Assembly: GCF_016706325.1 (NCBI RefSeq) | Contig: NZ_JADJJX010000001.1 | Coordinates: 1,054,001-1,118,000 of the forward strand | Direction of reading: 5' to 3' | DNA from: Methanothrix sp. | GTDB taxonomy: Archaea > Halobacteriota > Methanosarcinia > Methanotrichales > Methanotrichaceae | Length of the DNA: 64,000 nt | Part shown: piece by piece, positions 27,258 to 36,758 of the stretch | Position numbering within the stretch: position 1 is the first letter of the stretch | Layout: each line of letters begins with the position of its first letter | The notes under the pieces: generated by a model | Database searches by the model: none | What the model was told of the DNA's origin: nothing | What the model saw: the letters and a program-made list of their open reading frames with translations, nothing else | Translations under genes and position numbers: made by a program

Positions 27258-27269
27258 TAAGAAGTGAAG

Positions 27270-27545
27270 ATGCCAAAGAAGCTTAATGCTTACTGTCCGT
27301 TCTGCAAGAAGCACACCGCACAGACGGTGGAGAGGGTAAGAAAAGGCCGGGCTTCCACCTTGACCCGCATTACCAGGCAGAAGCTCAGAGCTAATGGAAT
27401 AGGAAATCAGGGCAAATTCTCCAAGGTTCCAGGAGGAGATAAGCCCACGAAGAGGCTGAACCTGAGATACCGCTGTAGCAGCTGCAAGAAGGCCCACAAC
27501 CGACCCGGATTCAGGGCGGGCAAGTTCGATCTGGTGGAGAGCTGA
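27270..27545 (+). CDS. rpl44e: 50S ribosomal protein L44e
   Basis: Archaeal/eukaryotic large-subunit protein eL42 (L44e), 91 residues, zinc-binding through CPFCKKH near the N-terminus and CSSCKK near residue 75. It lies by the tRNA E-site. ATG 27270 gives the expected MPKKLNAYC beginning; an in-frame GTG two codons upstream is less likely. It lies 12 bp after GINS and two bases before S27e. Confidence 0.97.
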   Translation: MPKKLNAYCPFCKKHTAQTVERVRKGRASTLTRITRQKLRANGIGNQGKFSKVPGGDKPTKRLNLRYRCSSCKKAHNRPGFRAGKFDLVES

Positions 27546-27547
27546 AC

Positions 27548-27715
27548 ATGCCCAGCAAATTCGTGAAGGTTAAGTGCAACGACTGCGAGAATGAGCAGGT
27601 GATCTTCGCCCATGCCGCGACTGTGGTAAAATGTCTGGTCTGCGGGCGCACTCTGGCTGAGCCCACTGGAGGCAAGGCCTTGATCAAGACCACTGTAATA
27701 GAAGTGCTCGAGTGA
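27548..27715 (+). CDS. rps27e: 30S ribosomal protein S27e
   Basis: A 55-residue zinc-ribbon ribosomal protein. It begins MPSKFVKVKCNDCENEQVIF and has the second knuckle CLVCGRTL, giving the CxxC...CxxC zinc site. It begins 2 bp after L44e and ends 6 bp before aIF2-alpha, the standard archaeal order. Confidence 0.97.
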   Translation: MPSKFVKVKCNDCENEQVIFAHAATVVKCLVCGRTLAEPTGGKALIKTTVIEVLE

Positions 27716-27721
27716 TTTGTG

Positions 27722-28495
27722 ATGCAACGTGAGGGCTGGCCAGAGCCTGGATCTCTAGTGGTCTGCACTGTCACTCAGGTGGTGGACTTCGGTGCTTTCG
27801 TCTCCATAGACGAGTTCGCAGGCAAGCAGGGCCTGATTCATATCTCCGAGGTAGCCAGCGGATGGATCAAGTATATCCGCGACCATGTGCGAGAAGGGCA
27901 GAAGATAGTCTGCAAGGTACTGAATGTGGATACCTCCCGGCATCATATCGATCTCTCCCTCAAGGATGTGAATGAGCATCAGAGGCGGGAGAAGATCCAG
28001 GAGTGGAAGGCCGATCAGAAGGCCTGGAAATGGCTGGAGATGGCCTATAAAGAGCAGCCTGGAGATGCCAAGAGGGTGGCTGATGCCCTGGTGGCCTTAT
28101 ACGATAGCCTCTACCTGGCCATGGAAGAGACAGCTATCAGCGGCCCTGAGGCCCTGAAAGATGCCGATCTGAGTGAGGAGGATGTCAAGATCCTGGAGAG
28201 CCTCTCTCGAGATAACGTCAAGATTCCCTCAGTTGAGATCAGCGGCTATGTGGATATCACCTCTCCTGCTCCGGATGGAGTGGAGGTGATCCGCAAGGCT
28301 CTCAAGCAGGTGAAGAGGATCAAGGACAAGGATGCAGCGCTCTTTGTATCCTATGTCGGAGCACCACGTTATCGCATTCATGTCACTGCTCCCGACTATA
28401 AATATGCGGAGTCTGTTCTCAAAAAGTCAGCTCAGGCTATAGTGAACTATATAGAACAACACGGCGGAGAGGGCGCTTTCTACAGAGAGGCATGA
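27722..28495 (+). CDS. eif2a: Translation initiation factor aIF2 subunit alpha
   Basis: Alpha subunit of the heterotrimeric factor that brings initiator tRNA to the 30S subunit, 257 residues. The N-terminal S1 domain is seen as GSLVVCTVTQVVDFGAFVSI through QGLIHISEVASGW; a helical domain follows and then the alpha/beta domain (VEISGYVDITSPAPDGVEVI) that contacts aIF2-gamma. ATG 27722 is preferred over GTG 27719. The stop overlaps the nop10 start (ATGA at 28492-28495), so translation is coupled. Confidence 0.97.
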   Translation: MQREGWPEPGSLVVCTVTQVVDFGAFVSIDEFAGKQGLIHISEVASGWIKYIRDHVREGQKIVCKVLNVDTSRHHIDLSLKDVNEHQRREKIQEWKADQKAWKWLEMAYKEQPGDAKRVADALVALYDSLYLAMEETAISGPEALKDADLSEEDVKILESLSRDNVKIPSVEISGYVDITSPAPDGVEVIRKALKQVKRIKDKDAALFVSYVGAPRYRIHVTAPDYKYAESVLKKSAQAIVNYIEQHGGEGAFYREA

Positions 28496-28653
28496 GATCG
28501 AAGATCCTGCGGTGTGAGTCCTGTGCTCAATACACCTTAAAGGAGATCTGTCCCCTCTGCAGGGGCCGGGCCATTATAAGCAAGCCGGCGAGGTTCTCTC
28601 CTGACGATCCATATGGCAAGTACAGGAGAGCCCTGGCCTCGGAGGCAGAATGA
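28492..28653 (+). CDS. nop10: H/ACA ribonucleoprotein protein Nop10
   Basis: A 53-residue protein starting MRSKILRCESCAQYTLKEIC with zinc cysteines CESC and CPLC and the conserved KPARFSPDDPYGKYRR. It supports Cbf5 in H/ACA-guided pseudouridylation of rRNA. The gene overlaps the preceding stop by 4 bases and the following start by 4 bases (ATGA at 28650-28653). Confidence 0.96.
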   Translation: MRSKILRCESCAQYTLKEICPLCRGRAIISKPARFSPDDPYGKYRRALASEAE

Positions 28654-29420
28654 AAGAGACCCTGGTTTTTCGCATAAAAGATATTGAACTTGTCGATCCG
28701 ATTATGGTGGAAGGGCTGCCTGGTGTAGGCCACGTGGGAAAGCTGGTGGCCGATCATATGGTAGAAGAGCTGAACGCTGAGAAGGTCATAGAGATCTATT
28801 CCCCCCATTTTCCTCCCCAGGTGATGGTGAAGGAGGACGGGACCATCAAACAGGTCAAGAACGAGATCTATGCGCGACGGGGAGAGGATGGCGGGCCCGA
28901 TCTTCTGATCGTCATCGGCGACTACCAGAGTGCCACCAATGAGGGGCATTATGAGCTGGCCAGCATATACCTGGATATCGCCGAGAGCTATAAGGTTAAG
29001 CGGATCTATGCCCTGGGTGGCTATGGGACAGGCCAGTTCGTGGATAAGTCCTCAGTGATGGGCGCGGCCACCAGCCTGGAGCTGGTGGAGGAGATGAAAA
29101 GAGAGGGGGTCTTATTCCAGGAGAACGAGCCGGGTGGTGGCATCATAGGAGTCTCCGGGCTGTTGCTGGGCCTGGGAGCCTTGAGGGGGCTGGAGGTGGT
29201 CTGCCTGATGGGTGTTACCAGCGGCTATCTGGTCGACCCCAAAGCGGCCTCGGAGGTGCTGCGTGTTCTCTCCAGCATCCTGGGCATAGAGGTGGGGATG
29301 CATGCCCTGGAGGAGAGGGCGAAGGAGATGGAGAAGATCATAGGCAAGCTCCAGGAGATGGAGCGGGCCCAATCTCCCTTCGATTCAGGTGGGGATGAGG
29401 ATCTCAGATACATCGGATAG
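28650..29420 (+). CDS. PAC2-family protein (proteasome assembly chaperone-like)
   Basis: 256 residues, COG2047-type ATP-grasp-unrelated PAC2 fold. Signature parts are IMVEGLPGVGHVGKLVADHM, EIYSPHFPPQVMV, LLIVIGDYQSATNEGHYELA and ALGGYGTGQF. In archaea PbaA/PbaB-like members bind proteasome-related assemblies, but a role for this one is unproven. Its place after nop10 is a conserved archaeal arrangement. The C-terminus is helical (ALEERAKEMEKIIGKLQEME). Confidence 0.88.
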   Translation: MKETLVFRIKDIELVDPIMVEGLPGVGHVGKLVADHMVEELNAEKVIEIYSPHFPPQVMVKEDGTIKQVKNEIYARRGEDGGPDLLIVIGDYQSATNEGHYELASIYLDIAESYKVKRIYALGGYGTGQFVDKSSVMGAATSLELVEEMKREGVLFQENEPGGGIIGVSGLLLGLGALRGLEVVCLMGVTSGYLVDPKAASEVLRVLSSILGIEVGMHALEERAKEMEKIIGKLQEMERAQSPFDSGGDEDLRYIG

Positions 29421-30729
29421 CCTGGTCGAATTCGCCCGCAGGCTGCTCAACCTGGCCCTTAAGCAGGGGGCGGAGGAGGCTGAGGTCTATGGAATGGTGG
29501 GGCGCTCTGTGGATGTCGACCTCAGGCGGGAGTATGTGGAGATGGCAAGCGAGAGCTACCACTCTGGCCTGGGATTGCGCGCCGTGGTCGGCGGCGCAGT
29601 CGGATTCTCCAGCAGCAGCGACATGAGCCAGTTGGAGTTCGTGGCCAAGAGTGCAGTGCGCTCGGCCAGGGCGCGGGGAAGGGATGACTCCTGGATCTCC
29701 CTGCCCCGTCCGGAGAGGGTGACTGAGCCAGAGGGGATCTATGACCGCCGGCTCGATCAGATCACTCCCGAGGAGTGCATCGATATTGCCGCTGGCCTGC
29801 TGGCCGGCTGCCAGGAGGTCCGGGGGGCGGAGCCGGTCTCCGGCGGAGTGGCCTGCGTCTCGGGCACGGGATTTGTGCTCAACTCCCAGGGTATAGAGCT
29901 GATGGAGACATCGACGCTGATGCAGGCCTCAATGGAGGCCATAGCCCGGGGAGAAGATGTGGCCACCGGAAGTGAGTTTTTCAATTCCCGCCGCCTGGAG
30001 CTGTCGATGGAGCCCGTGGGCCGGGCAGCAGGGGAATTGGCCCGGTCATCTCTGGGAGGAGTTCGGGGGGAGAGCGGAAGCTTTGATGTGCTGCTCAGGC
30101 CCCTGGCAGCGGCGGAGCTCTTGGAGGGCACTCTCTTAACCTCTTTGGAGGCGGATAACGTTCAGAAGGGGCGCTCTTCTCTTCGGGGCAGGGTGGGGGA
30201 GATGATAGCATCAGAGGACTTCATGCTCATAGATGATGGCCTTCTTCCCGCGGGGATAGACTCCTCCGCCTTCGATGGAGAGGGGGTGCCCTCTCAGAGG
30301 ACAGTCCTGGTGGATGGGGGGGCGCTGAAGGGATTTCTCTATGACAGCTATGCCGCCGGGAAGGACGGCACCCATTCCACAGGAAACTCCGTCCGCTCCG
30401 GTTACTCCGATCTTCCCCGGGTGGGATCGAGAAACCTGATCGTCAGCTCTCCCTCTGCCCATGAGCTCCAGGCAGAGAGGGGAGGCTATCTCGTCCATGG
30501 ACTCATCGGCGCTCATACTGCCAATCCCATATCGGGCGACTTCTCAGTCGAGGCGCGCAATGCCTTCCGCCTCGCCCCGGGAGGGGAGGCGCAGCCGGTT
30601 CGCTCTCTCATGCTCGCCGGGAATATATTCGAAATCCTGCAGACGGTCGAGGTGGGCATTGACCGCCGATCTGTGGGCCCCATTGTCACCCCCTCATTGA
30701 AGGTCAGAATGAGGGTGGTAGGGAGCTGA
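29395..30729 (+). CDS. TldD/PmbA-family protein, PmbA-like
   Basis: 444 residues of the TldD/PmbA family, which processes peptides as a TldD/PmbA heterodimer. The metal motif HExxxH of TldD is absent, so this is the PmbA-type non-metal subunit. Family landmarks are ALKQGAEEAEVYG, GLGLRAVVGGAVGFSSSS, TSLEADNVQKGRSSL and GKDGTHSTGNSVRSGYSDLP. It overlaps the previous gene by 26 bp, so a coupled start at ATG 29395 (or GTG 29389). A TldD partner is not in the window. Confidence 0.9.
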   Translation: MRISDTSDSLVEFARRLLNLALKQGAEEAEVYGMVGRSVDVDLRREYVEMASESYHSGLGLRAVVGGAVGFSSSSDMSQLEFVAKSAVRSARARGRDDSWISLPRPERVTEPEGIYDRRLDQITPEECIDIAAGLLAGCQEVRGAEPVSGGVACVSGTGFVLNSQGIELMETSTLMQASMEAIARGEDVATGSEFFNSRRLELSMEPVGRAAGELARSSLGGVRGESGSFDVLLRPLAAAELLEGTLLTSLEADNVQKGRSSLRGRVGEMIASEDFMLIDDGLLPAGIDSSAFDGEGVPSQRTVLVDGGALKGFLYDSYAAGKDGTHSTGNSVRSGYSDLPRVGSRNLIVSSPSAHELQAERGGYLVHGLIGAHTANPISGDFSVEARNAFRLAPGGEAQPVRSLMLAGNIFEILQTVEVGIDRRSVGPIVTPSLKVRMRVVGS

Positions 30730-30792
30730 GGGGAATAAAAGGGGAGAAGAGAGGAGAAGAATAAAGGAGAGGGGCAAAGGAGGGGATAAAGG

Positions 30793-31647
30793 ATGATCAT
30801 TGGAGGTCCGAGCTCCCAGCTTCTGGCGGGCAGGGTGGCAGCGGTTTTAGGGGAGGAGCTGGCGTTATGCGAGTACAGGACATTTCCCGATGGGGAGTCG
30901 TATACCCAGGTGGTGGCTTCACTGGAGGAGAGGGTGATCATAATCCAGTCCACCCCCACCGATCAGGATCTGGTCTATCTGCTGCAGCTACTGGATATCT
31001 GCCAGGAGAGCAGCATCGACCTGGTCATACCCTACTTCGGCTATGCCCGCCAGGATAAGATCTTCAAGCCCGGCGAGCCCATGACCGCCAGGGCAGTGGC
31101 CACGGCTCTCAATCCCTTCCTGAGGAGGGGAAAAGTCCATCTGGTCAACATCCATGCCCCCTCCATCCTCTCCCATTTCTCCTGTCCAGCAGACAATCTG
31201 GATGCTACGCCGCTTTTGGCGGATAAGGTGGCCTCCTTGGGCCTGAAGGATCTGGTGGTCATATCCCCGGATAAGGGAGCAGTGGCCATGGCCCGGACGG
31301 CGGCCTCTGCCCTGGGGGCGGACTGCGACTACCTGCAGAAGACCCGCCTTTCCGGCACTGAGGTCAGCATGGCCCCCAAAGAGATCGATCTCCGGAACAG
31401 AGATGTGGTGATATTCGATGATATGATCGCCACGGGAGGGACCATGGCCACAGCCATAGAGATGCTGCGGGCACAGGGCGCAGCCCGGGTCTACCTGGCA
31501 GCAGTGCATCCCGTCCTCACCGGCTCAGCAGTCCTCAAGCTCTATCGCTCCGGGGTAGAGGGCATCCTGGCCACTGACACCCTGGACAGAGGAGTGAGCA
31601 CCGTCTCTGTGGCACCGATAATTGCGAAGGCGCTGCTGAAGGGCTGA
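30793..31647 (+). CDS. prs: Ribose-phosphate pyrophosphokinase (PRPP synthetase)
   Basis: 284 residues; makes PRPP from ribose 5-phosphate and ATP for nucleotides, histidine and other pathways. The PRPP-binding loop is DVVIFDDMIATGGTM near residue 205; the ATP/ribose region includes YFGYARQDKIFKPGEP. The length is that of the short archaeal class. The preceding 63 bp are purine-rich. The next gene is convergent. Confidence 0.96.
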   Translation: MIIGGPSSQLLAGRVAAVLGEELALCEYRTFPDGESYTQVVASLEERVIIIQSTPTDQDLVYLLQLLDICQESSIDLVIPYFGYARQDKIFKPGEPMTARAVATALNPFLRRGKVHLVNIHAPSILSHFSCPADNLDATPLLADKVASLGLKDLVVISPDKGAVAMARTAASALGADCDYLQKTRLSGTEVSMAPKEIDLRNRDVVIFDDMIATGGTMATAIEMLRAQGAARVYLAAVHPVLTGSAVLKLYRSGVEGILATDTLDRGVSTVSVAPIIAKALLKG

Positions 31648-31732
31648 ACCTCAATCTCTTCGCTTAACAACGGTGTTCCAGGACCGCCCATAAGAGAGCA
31701 GAGGGCCGGATTTTAGATGGTTTGGCTAATGG

Positions 31733-32071
31733 CTAAGAGCCCCAGTGATAGCTCGTTCTCAGCCAGAAGAGGGCCATTCCCATGATAACCGTCCCCCCCA
31801 GGGATCTGGTCTTGAGGGCAAAGAGGAGGGTGGGTATGGCCACAAGCGACTTGCTCTGGAGCAGCTCCACATGGCGGGGCTCGCCGACCACAAACAGATC
31901 GGAGAATATAAGGGCGCTCAGGATGGCCACTGGGACCAGGTCCAGCCATTCAATGAACCATTCGGGCAGCCTCCGCCGGGCCAGCCAGAGCAATGGGAAC
32001 CAGCGGGGGATGTAGGTGACCAGCCCCATGCCCAGTATAAGGAGCAGGTACTGGTATCCAGCCTCAGCCAT
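31733..32071 (-). CDS. azlD: AzlD-family branched-chain amino acid exporter subunit
   Basis: 112 residues, AzlD-type: three to four membrane helices (YLLLILGMGLVTYIPRWFPL with the family's Pro-Arg pair, then VPVAILSALIFSDLFV, VAIPTLLFALKTRSLGGTVI). It works with AzlC to export branched-chain amino acids or analogues. The start at ATG 32071 overlaps the end of azlC by 8 bp, so translation is coupled; longer in-frame starts would lie inside azlC. Confidence 0.9.
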   Translation of the reverse strand: MAEAGYQYLLLILGMGLVTYIPRWFPLLWLARRRLPEWFIEWLDLVPVAILSALIFSDLFVVGEPRHVELLQSKSLVAIPTLLFALKTRSLGGTVIMGMALFWLRTSYHWGS

Positions 32072-32846
32072 CAATCCCTCTCCTGCGGCGATCATATCTC
32101 TTGAGGGCGAATCCCAGGCTTGCCCCCAGCAGCGATGCAATGATGATGAATGAGTGGCCTGGATGGACGAGGGAGAGGGCCGCGGCCACCAGGCCGGTGA
32201 TCAGGGCGGTGAAGGCATATATCCGCCCTTTGAGCTGAAATACAATCAGGCTGAGGAACATGGCGCTCAGAGCATAATCGATGCCAAAGCTCCCTGCGGC
32301 TATGAACTGGCCGCAGTAGCCTCCCAGGATGGTGCTGCCGATCCAGGCCAGGTTGGCAGTGTGATTGACCGCCAGCGCCCGGTAGGGATGCCAGCCGGCC
32401 TCCTTGAACCTGGCTATATTGACGGCAAAGCTCTCATCAGTGATTCCATAGGCATAAAGGGAGAGGAAGCTTCTGCTCAATCCCTGCAGGTGGACGGCAA
32501 GGGCAGAGCTCATCAGGATATGCCTGGAGTTGACGATGAAGGTGGTGAGGATGATGGATAGGGGTGAGGCTCCCAGGCCGAGCATCGCCACGGCGATGAA
32601 CTGGGAGCTTCCGGCGAAGACCACAGCAGACATGAGGGCAATATCCAGAAGGCTGAGCCCCTCCTTTTGGGCCAGCACCCCAAAGGCCAGCCCCAGGGGG
32701 AGGTAGCCGATGCATATGGGCCAGGCAGCCTCAAGGCCCGCCCGAATCGATGCCCGCAGAGGCTCTTCTCCCTCTGCCAGTCGGGCCCGGGCGGGATCCG
32801 GCATTCCCTCTGCTGCAATAGCCGGAGTCGGTGGGCGGGCTTTCAT
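32064..32846 (-). CDS. azlC: AzlC-family branched-chain amino acid exporter subunit
   Basis: 260 residues with the AzlC core: WPICIGYLPLGLAFGVLAQK, MSAVVFAGSSQFIAVAML, and FIVNSRHILMSSAL, plus further helices (about six to seven). It forms the LIV-E type exporter with AzlD. ATG 32846 gives a family-like start; the frame also has an ATG at 32900. The next 180 bp to 33028 hold no recognised feature. Confidence 0.9.
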   Translation of the reverse strand: MKARPPTPAIAAEGMPDPARARLAEGEEPLRASIRAGLEAAWPICIGYLPLGLAFGVLAQKEGLSLLDIALMSAVVFAGSSQFIAVAMLGLGASPLSIILTTFIVNSRHILMSSALAVHLQGLSRSFLSLYAYGITDESFAVNIARFKEAGWHPYRALAVNHTANLAWIGSTILGGYCGQFIAAGSFGIDYALSAMFLSLIVFQLKGRIYAFTALITGLVAAALSLVHPGHSFIIIASLLGASLGFALKRYDRRRRGIDG

Positions 32847-33027
32847 AGGACACTCATCTGGATGAAGGAATATCTCATGTATGCTGGCCGATAACGCCAT
32901 TCAGTGACTTGAGAATAATCCCTCTCGAATCATGCTTCTCACCGGGGCGCGCCCTGCGTTCAGGCAGAAGAACCGGCACCATTCAATCTTTGTGCAGCTG
33001 GCTATCGAGCCCCTCCAGCCCGGGCAT

Positions 33028-33744
33028 TCACGCCCTCCATAGATCCGACTCCAGCTCATCCAGCGCCCTGATGACCCCCTCTGTGGCCATCTCTAAAAAG
33101 AGCCTCCCCTTCTCAGGGGTGGCCAGGGAGGGATCTCCCATGATCCCGTTTCCCATCAGGTGACGGACGCTTCTCAGTATGAGGAATCTGGGCCTTTGAG
33201 GAGAGTGCTTCCCGGGCAGTCCGGCCACCAGATCGCTGCGAATGGCCAGCATCATTGAGCTCTCTATCTCCCCTGCATGCCCGTCACCGGCAGTCTCCAC
33301 CGCCTTTGGATCGATCAGATCGAAGAGGGAGACCAGGCTGACAGAGAGATCACACTCCTGCAGGGCCATCTGACAGGCCTCCTTCAGGGCGGATATATGC
33401 TGGCTTCCGGCATGGCCGGTGAGGATCAGAGCCCTCTCAAATCCGCTCTCCGCAAATGAGACCAGCAGATCTTTTACATACGCCCGCAGGGCATCATGGC
33501 CGACAGCAATGGTGCCGGGAAAGCCACGGGTGCTGCGACAGACGCCGTAATGAAGCGGTGGAGCGAGGAAAACGCCCCTTCTCTGAGCAGCCGCACGCGC
33601 CACCACCAGGGCCTCGATGGTATCGGTGAATACGGGAAGGTGGGGCCCGTGCTCCTCTGTCGCCCCCACCGGCAGGATCACTGTCCTGCTCTCCCTCTGG
33701 CCCTCCTCGATCTGGGGCCAGCTCATCTCCTCCAGCAGCTTCAT
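33028..33744 (-). CDS. Creatininase-family amidohydrolase (ArfB-like candidate)
   Basis: 238 residues of the creatininase fold. Metal ligands are visible in GATEEHGPHLPVFTDT (Glu, His, Asp), ILTGHAGSQHI and GDGHAGEIESS. In methanogens one family member, ArfB, removes formate from an early riboflavin/F420 precursor; this gene is a candidate, with a riboflavin synthase elsewhere in the window, but substrate cannot be read from sequence. Its ATG overlaps the stop of aglB (ATGA, 33741-33744), so it is translated from the aglB message. Confidence 0.82.
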   Translation of the reverse strand: MKLLEEMSWPQIEEGQRESRTVILPVGATEEHGPHLPVFTDTIEALVVARAAAQRRGVFLAPPLHYGVCRSTRGFPGTIAVGHDALRAYVKDLLVSFAESGFERALILTGHAGSQHISALKEACQMALQECDLSVSLVSLFDLIDPKAVETAGDGHAGEIESSMMLAIRSDLVAGLPGKHSPQRPRFLILRSVRHLMGNGIMGDPSLATPEKGRLFLEMATEGVIRALDELESDLWRA

Positions 33745-36533
33745 ACCTCGATGCTCGCTCCTTCCAGGACATATCTCTCAGGCACCCTCAGGCCGTAGGC
33801 GGTGCTCCCCACAACCAGGGTGTAGTTTCCTTGCGGCATGGTATCGAACTGAGTGCCGCCAGCAATGGGTCCCTCAGTCGAGTACGGGAGGATCAGTGTG
33901 AACCGGCCATCGGAATCGGTGATATTGGACTGACTGTACTTGAAGAGCCTGTTCTGGTTGGTGAGGATGTCCACTGTTGCAGAGACCCTGGTTCCCGCTG
34001 TGGCGCTTCCGCTGACCACTGCTCCTGGCACATTCTCGAAGATCTTGACCCACTTCTGGCCGGAGGTAGTGACTGGGGTCTCTGACTCATGCACCAGCCG
34101 GAAGTGCTGCAGGGCCTCCAGGGGCACTCCGGAAACGGCGGGGCTGGTGGATCCGATCTCGGCCATGTATCCCTTCTCCCTGCTGGATTGGATGAACTCC
34201 TCCAGCTCAGTGCGGTTGCTGGTGATCTTGGGGGCCTGGGCAAGGACGGGAACCTCCACCCCTTCGCGGATCTCCTTCGGCAGGTAGGCCAATCCTATCC
34301 CCTGGCTTCCATCCACCTCTGTTCCATCGAAGAAGAACATGCGTGCCGTCATGGACCTGAAGTAGGGCTCTCTGTAGAGATAGACCTGGCCGTAACCATC
34401 TCCCTGCTCCTGCAGGAACCCTCCTAAGTAATTTGAACTGGATATGCCACTCCAGGCAGTCATGGCATAGAACTTCCCTGTGGCCATCTGATGGTCGACC
34501 ATCACATACCTGGTGTTCATATAGCGAGACCTGTTCAGGTCCAGCTCGGAGAGCACCTTCTCCGCCTGGGTCTCGTTCTCCGCCAGGAAGAAGGGAGAGG
34601 ATCCAGGCGTTCCCAGTTTGACGCTTCCTATCCCCTGCTGGAAGGGGTTGGCATTGGGAATTCTGTGCCCCACCACCTCGATCAGATGGCCGTAATCCCA
34701 CCAGGACATGACGCCATAGGCTGATTCCGGATATTGATACCTCCCGCTGGCCGGGCGCTGGTATTTCTCCCATAGATCCATTCCCGGGCTTGGGGTATTA
34801 TTCTGCAGCCAGGCAGTGGAGGTCAGCCAGTCCGAGTCCGGGCCGACGGCACTCTGGGCGAATTTAATGCTCCAGCTCATGCTGGGCATTATGATCAATG
34901 CAAATATCAGTATGGCAGCGATGACCACCTTGAGGGCTGGCCAGATCGTCTTGCTGCCCTCCCCCTGCCTGATGATATCCAGATCCAGATTCTCAATTCC
35001 CACCTTCTGCATGGCCCATACCACCAGGAAAGCTGTCAGTATGGCCACATTGGCCCCATAGTAATAGGTGAACCTGTTCTGGGCGAGGGCCAGGACCAGG
35101 ATGATCAGAGACCATGATATCATCGCTGTATCCACTGCTCTTGGGCTCCTGATATTCCGGGCGGCGAGCAGGATGAGGGCCAGGAGGGCAAAGGTGAATG
35201 TGGTCAGGAGAAGGGCGATCATATCATCGGTCCGGACGAAAAATCCTCCGATCTCAAAGAAGCCCATGCCCGGGAAATAGGTGAGGACATTGCCCGGGCC
35301 GTTGCCGAACAGCGGTGAGGCCTCGGCAACAGTGGCCGCTCCTCCGGCCTTCTTCTGGAATATGGTGAATATCCCCATCAACAGGGGCCTGGTGAACTGG
35401 GGGAGGAAGAGATAGAATATGCCAGTGCCAAGGGCAACGGCGCCCAGCAGCACACCAGGATAGTAGTATCTGGCCAGGCCGCTCTCTTTGAGATAGCGGG
35501 AGAGGAAGGCGAAGACCAATGCCGCCGCCGCCCCAATCAGGAGGATGGTGGGCTGGAAGAGGCTGTAGTAATAATGATTGAATCCGTAGTAGGGTTTGAC
35601 GAAGGGGAGAATGGGAATGATCGCCGCCAGGAAGGCAATAGTGGTGATGATGCTCAGGTATTCAACGCTTCTGCCCTTCAGATGCTCGAAGATACACTGC
35701 CAGAAGACGAAGAACAGTATCACTCCCACGAACAGGAATCCGGACGACCAGGCATCGATATACAGCCCCAGGAAGATCCCTGCCAGGAAGGAGTAGACGA
35801 GCGGGGCCTTGAATTTGGAGCAGTCCCCTCTGAGGGACTCGAAGGTCATGCGCCTTCCAGAGCGCAGAGCCAGCATCAGGAACATCATAGCCGCAGTGCT
35901 GAGCAGGATCTCCGCTGCATGGTGATCAGTGAATCCCAATGTGGTGCGACTGAATAACTGGCCGGGGATGACAGCGATGATCAATGCCGATATCAGTCCG
36001 CAGCTCTTGCCTGCCAGCTCCCTTCCAATGAAGTAGGCCGGGAAGACCAAGAGAGCTCCCAGAACGGCAGGCATGAGGGCTCCGACTGTGTCCACCAGAT
36101 GCATGCTGGGGTTGCCCAGGCCCAGGATCTCTGAGACGATGGCAATCGACCAGCTGTGAAAGGGGCCAAAATGCAAGACCGTTCCGCTGGGGAAGTTGGT
36201 CATGGGATCAAACCACATCCTCTGGTGGTTGATCACCACCCCCTTGGCCAGCATCATGTGATACCAGGCATCAGTCTCGCTGCTGAAGACGACGCCGTTC
36301 TCTGTAAATACATACTTCCAGTTGTAATAGGTGCGCAAAAAGAGCGAGATGGCAGCAGTCACAATCAATCCCACATACAGGAGGATATCGTTGTTCTGCC
36401 CGATGCCGGCCACGCCCTTTCTCTTGGCCTTCTTTTCCAGGGGGATGGGAGGAGCATCCTGCGGCCTGGCCTTCTGGCCAGAAGCTGCGGCTTTTTTGCC
36501 TTCATCACCCTTACCTACTGATCTGTTAGACAT
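33741..36533 (-). CDS. aglB: Oligosaccharyltransferase AglB (Stt3-type)
   Basis: 930 residues; transfers a lipid-linked glycan to Asn of secreted proteins, outside the membrane. After a charged 45-residue cytosolic start there are about 12-13 membrane helices. The catalytic acidic motif SSETDAWYHMM is near residue 90; the second, TTLGFTDHHAAEI, is near 210. The family motif WWDYGH is near residue 608, in the external domain. C-terminal beta-rich region follows. Its length is normal for methanogen AglB. Co-translated with the creatininase-like gene, a partnership I cannot explain functionally. Confidence 0.96.
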   Translation of the reverse strand: MSNRSVGKGDEGKKAAASGQKARPQDAPPIPLEKKAKRKGVAGIGQNNDILLYVGLIVTAAISLFLRTYYNWKYVFTENGVVFSSETDAWYHMMLAKGVVINHQRMWFDPMTNFPSGTVLHFGPFHSWSIAIVSEILGLGNPSMHLVDTVGALMPAVLGALLVFPAYFIGRELAGKSCGLISALIIAVIPGQLFSRTTLGFTDHHAAEILLSTAAMMFLMLALRSGRRMTFESLRGDCSKFKAPLVYSFLAGIFLGLYIDAWSSGFLFVGVILFFVFWQCIFEHLKGRSVEYLSIITTIAFLAAIIPILPFVKPYYGFNHYYYSLFQPTILLIGAAAALVFAFLSRYLKESGLARYYYPGVLLGAVALGTGIFYLFLPQFTRPLLMGIFTIFQKKAGGAATVAEASPLFGNGPGNVLTYFPGMGFFEIGGFFVRTDDMIALLLTTFTFALLALILLAARNIRSPRAVDTAMISWSLIILVLALAQNRFTYYYGANVAILTAFLVVWAMQKVGIENLDLDIIRQGEGSKTIWPALKVVIAAILIFALIIMPSMSWSIKFAQSAVGPDSDWLTSTAWLQNNTPSPGMDLWEKYQRPASGRYQYPESAYGVMSWWDYGHLIEVVGHRIPNANPFQQGIGSVKLGTPGSSPFFLAENETQAEKVLSELDLNRSRYMNTRYVMVDHQMATGKFYAMTAWSGISSSNYLGGFLQEQGDGYGQVYLYREPYFRSMTARMFFFDGTEVDGSQGIGLAYLPKEIREGVEVPVLAQAPKITSNRTELEEFIQSSREKGYMAEIGSTSPAVSGVPLEALQHFRLVHESETPVTTSGQKWVKIFENVPGAVVSGSATAGTRVSATVDILTNQNRLFKYSQSNITDSDGRFTLILPYSTEGPIAGGTQFDTMPQGNYTLVVGSTAYGLRVPERYVLEGASIEV

Positions 36534-36684
36534 CAGAGCCCCAAAGACAGTTCTATCCTCTTAAACGTTTTGAATCATCCAGTGAGGCAGATGGCCAGTC
36601 AAGAAGATGACAAGCGAAGCAGATGAATGATAAGAACGATCTGGCAAGAGATCGAGTCCATGCCGATTGGATAGGAAGAGTTGA

Positions 36685-36758
36685 TGGGCCCGACGCGATT
36701 TGAACGCGTGACCTCACGGTTATCAGCCGTGCGCTCAACCTGGCTAAGCTACGGGCCC
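36685..36758 (-). tRNA. tRNA-Ile (anticodon GAT)
   Basis: On the minus strand, acceptor GGGCCCG (5' end 36758) pairs perfectly with CGGGCCC, with discriminator A at 36685. The anticodon stem is CACGG/CCGTG with loop CTGATAA, anticodon GAT. T-arm is CGCGT/GCGCG-like around TTCAAAT. 74 nt, no intron, no encoded CCA. A TATA-like TTATAAAT lies about 30 bases upstream (about 36785-36792). Confidence 0.95.
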
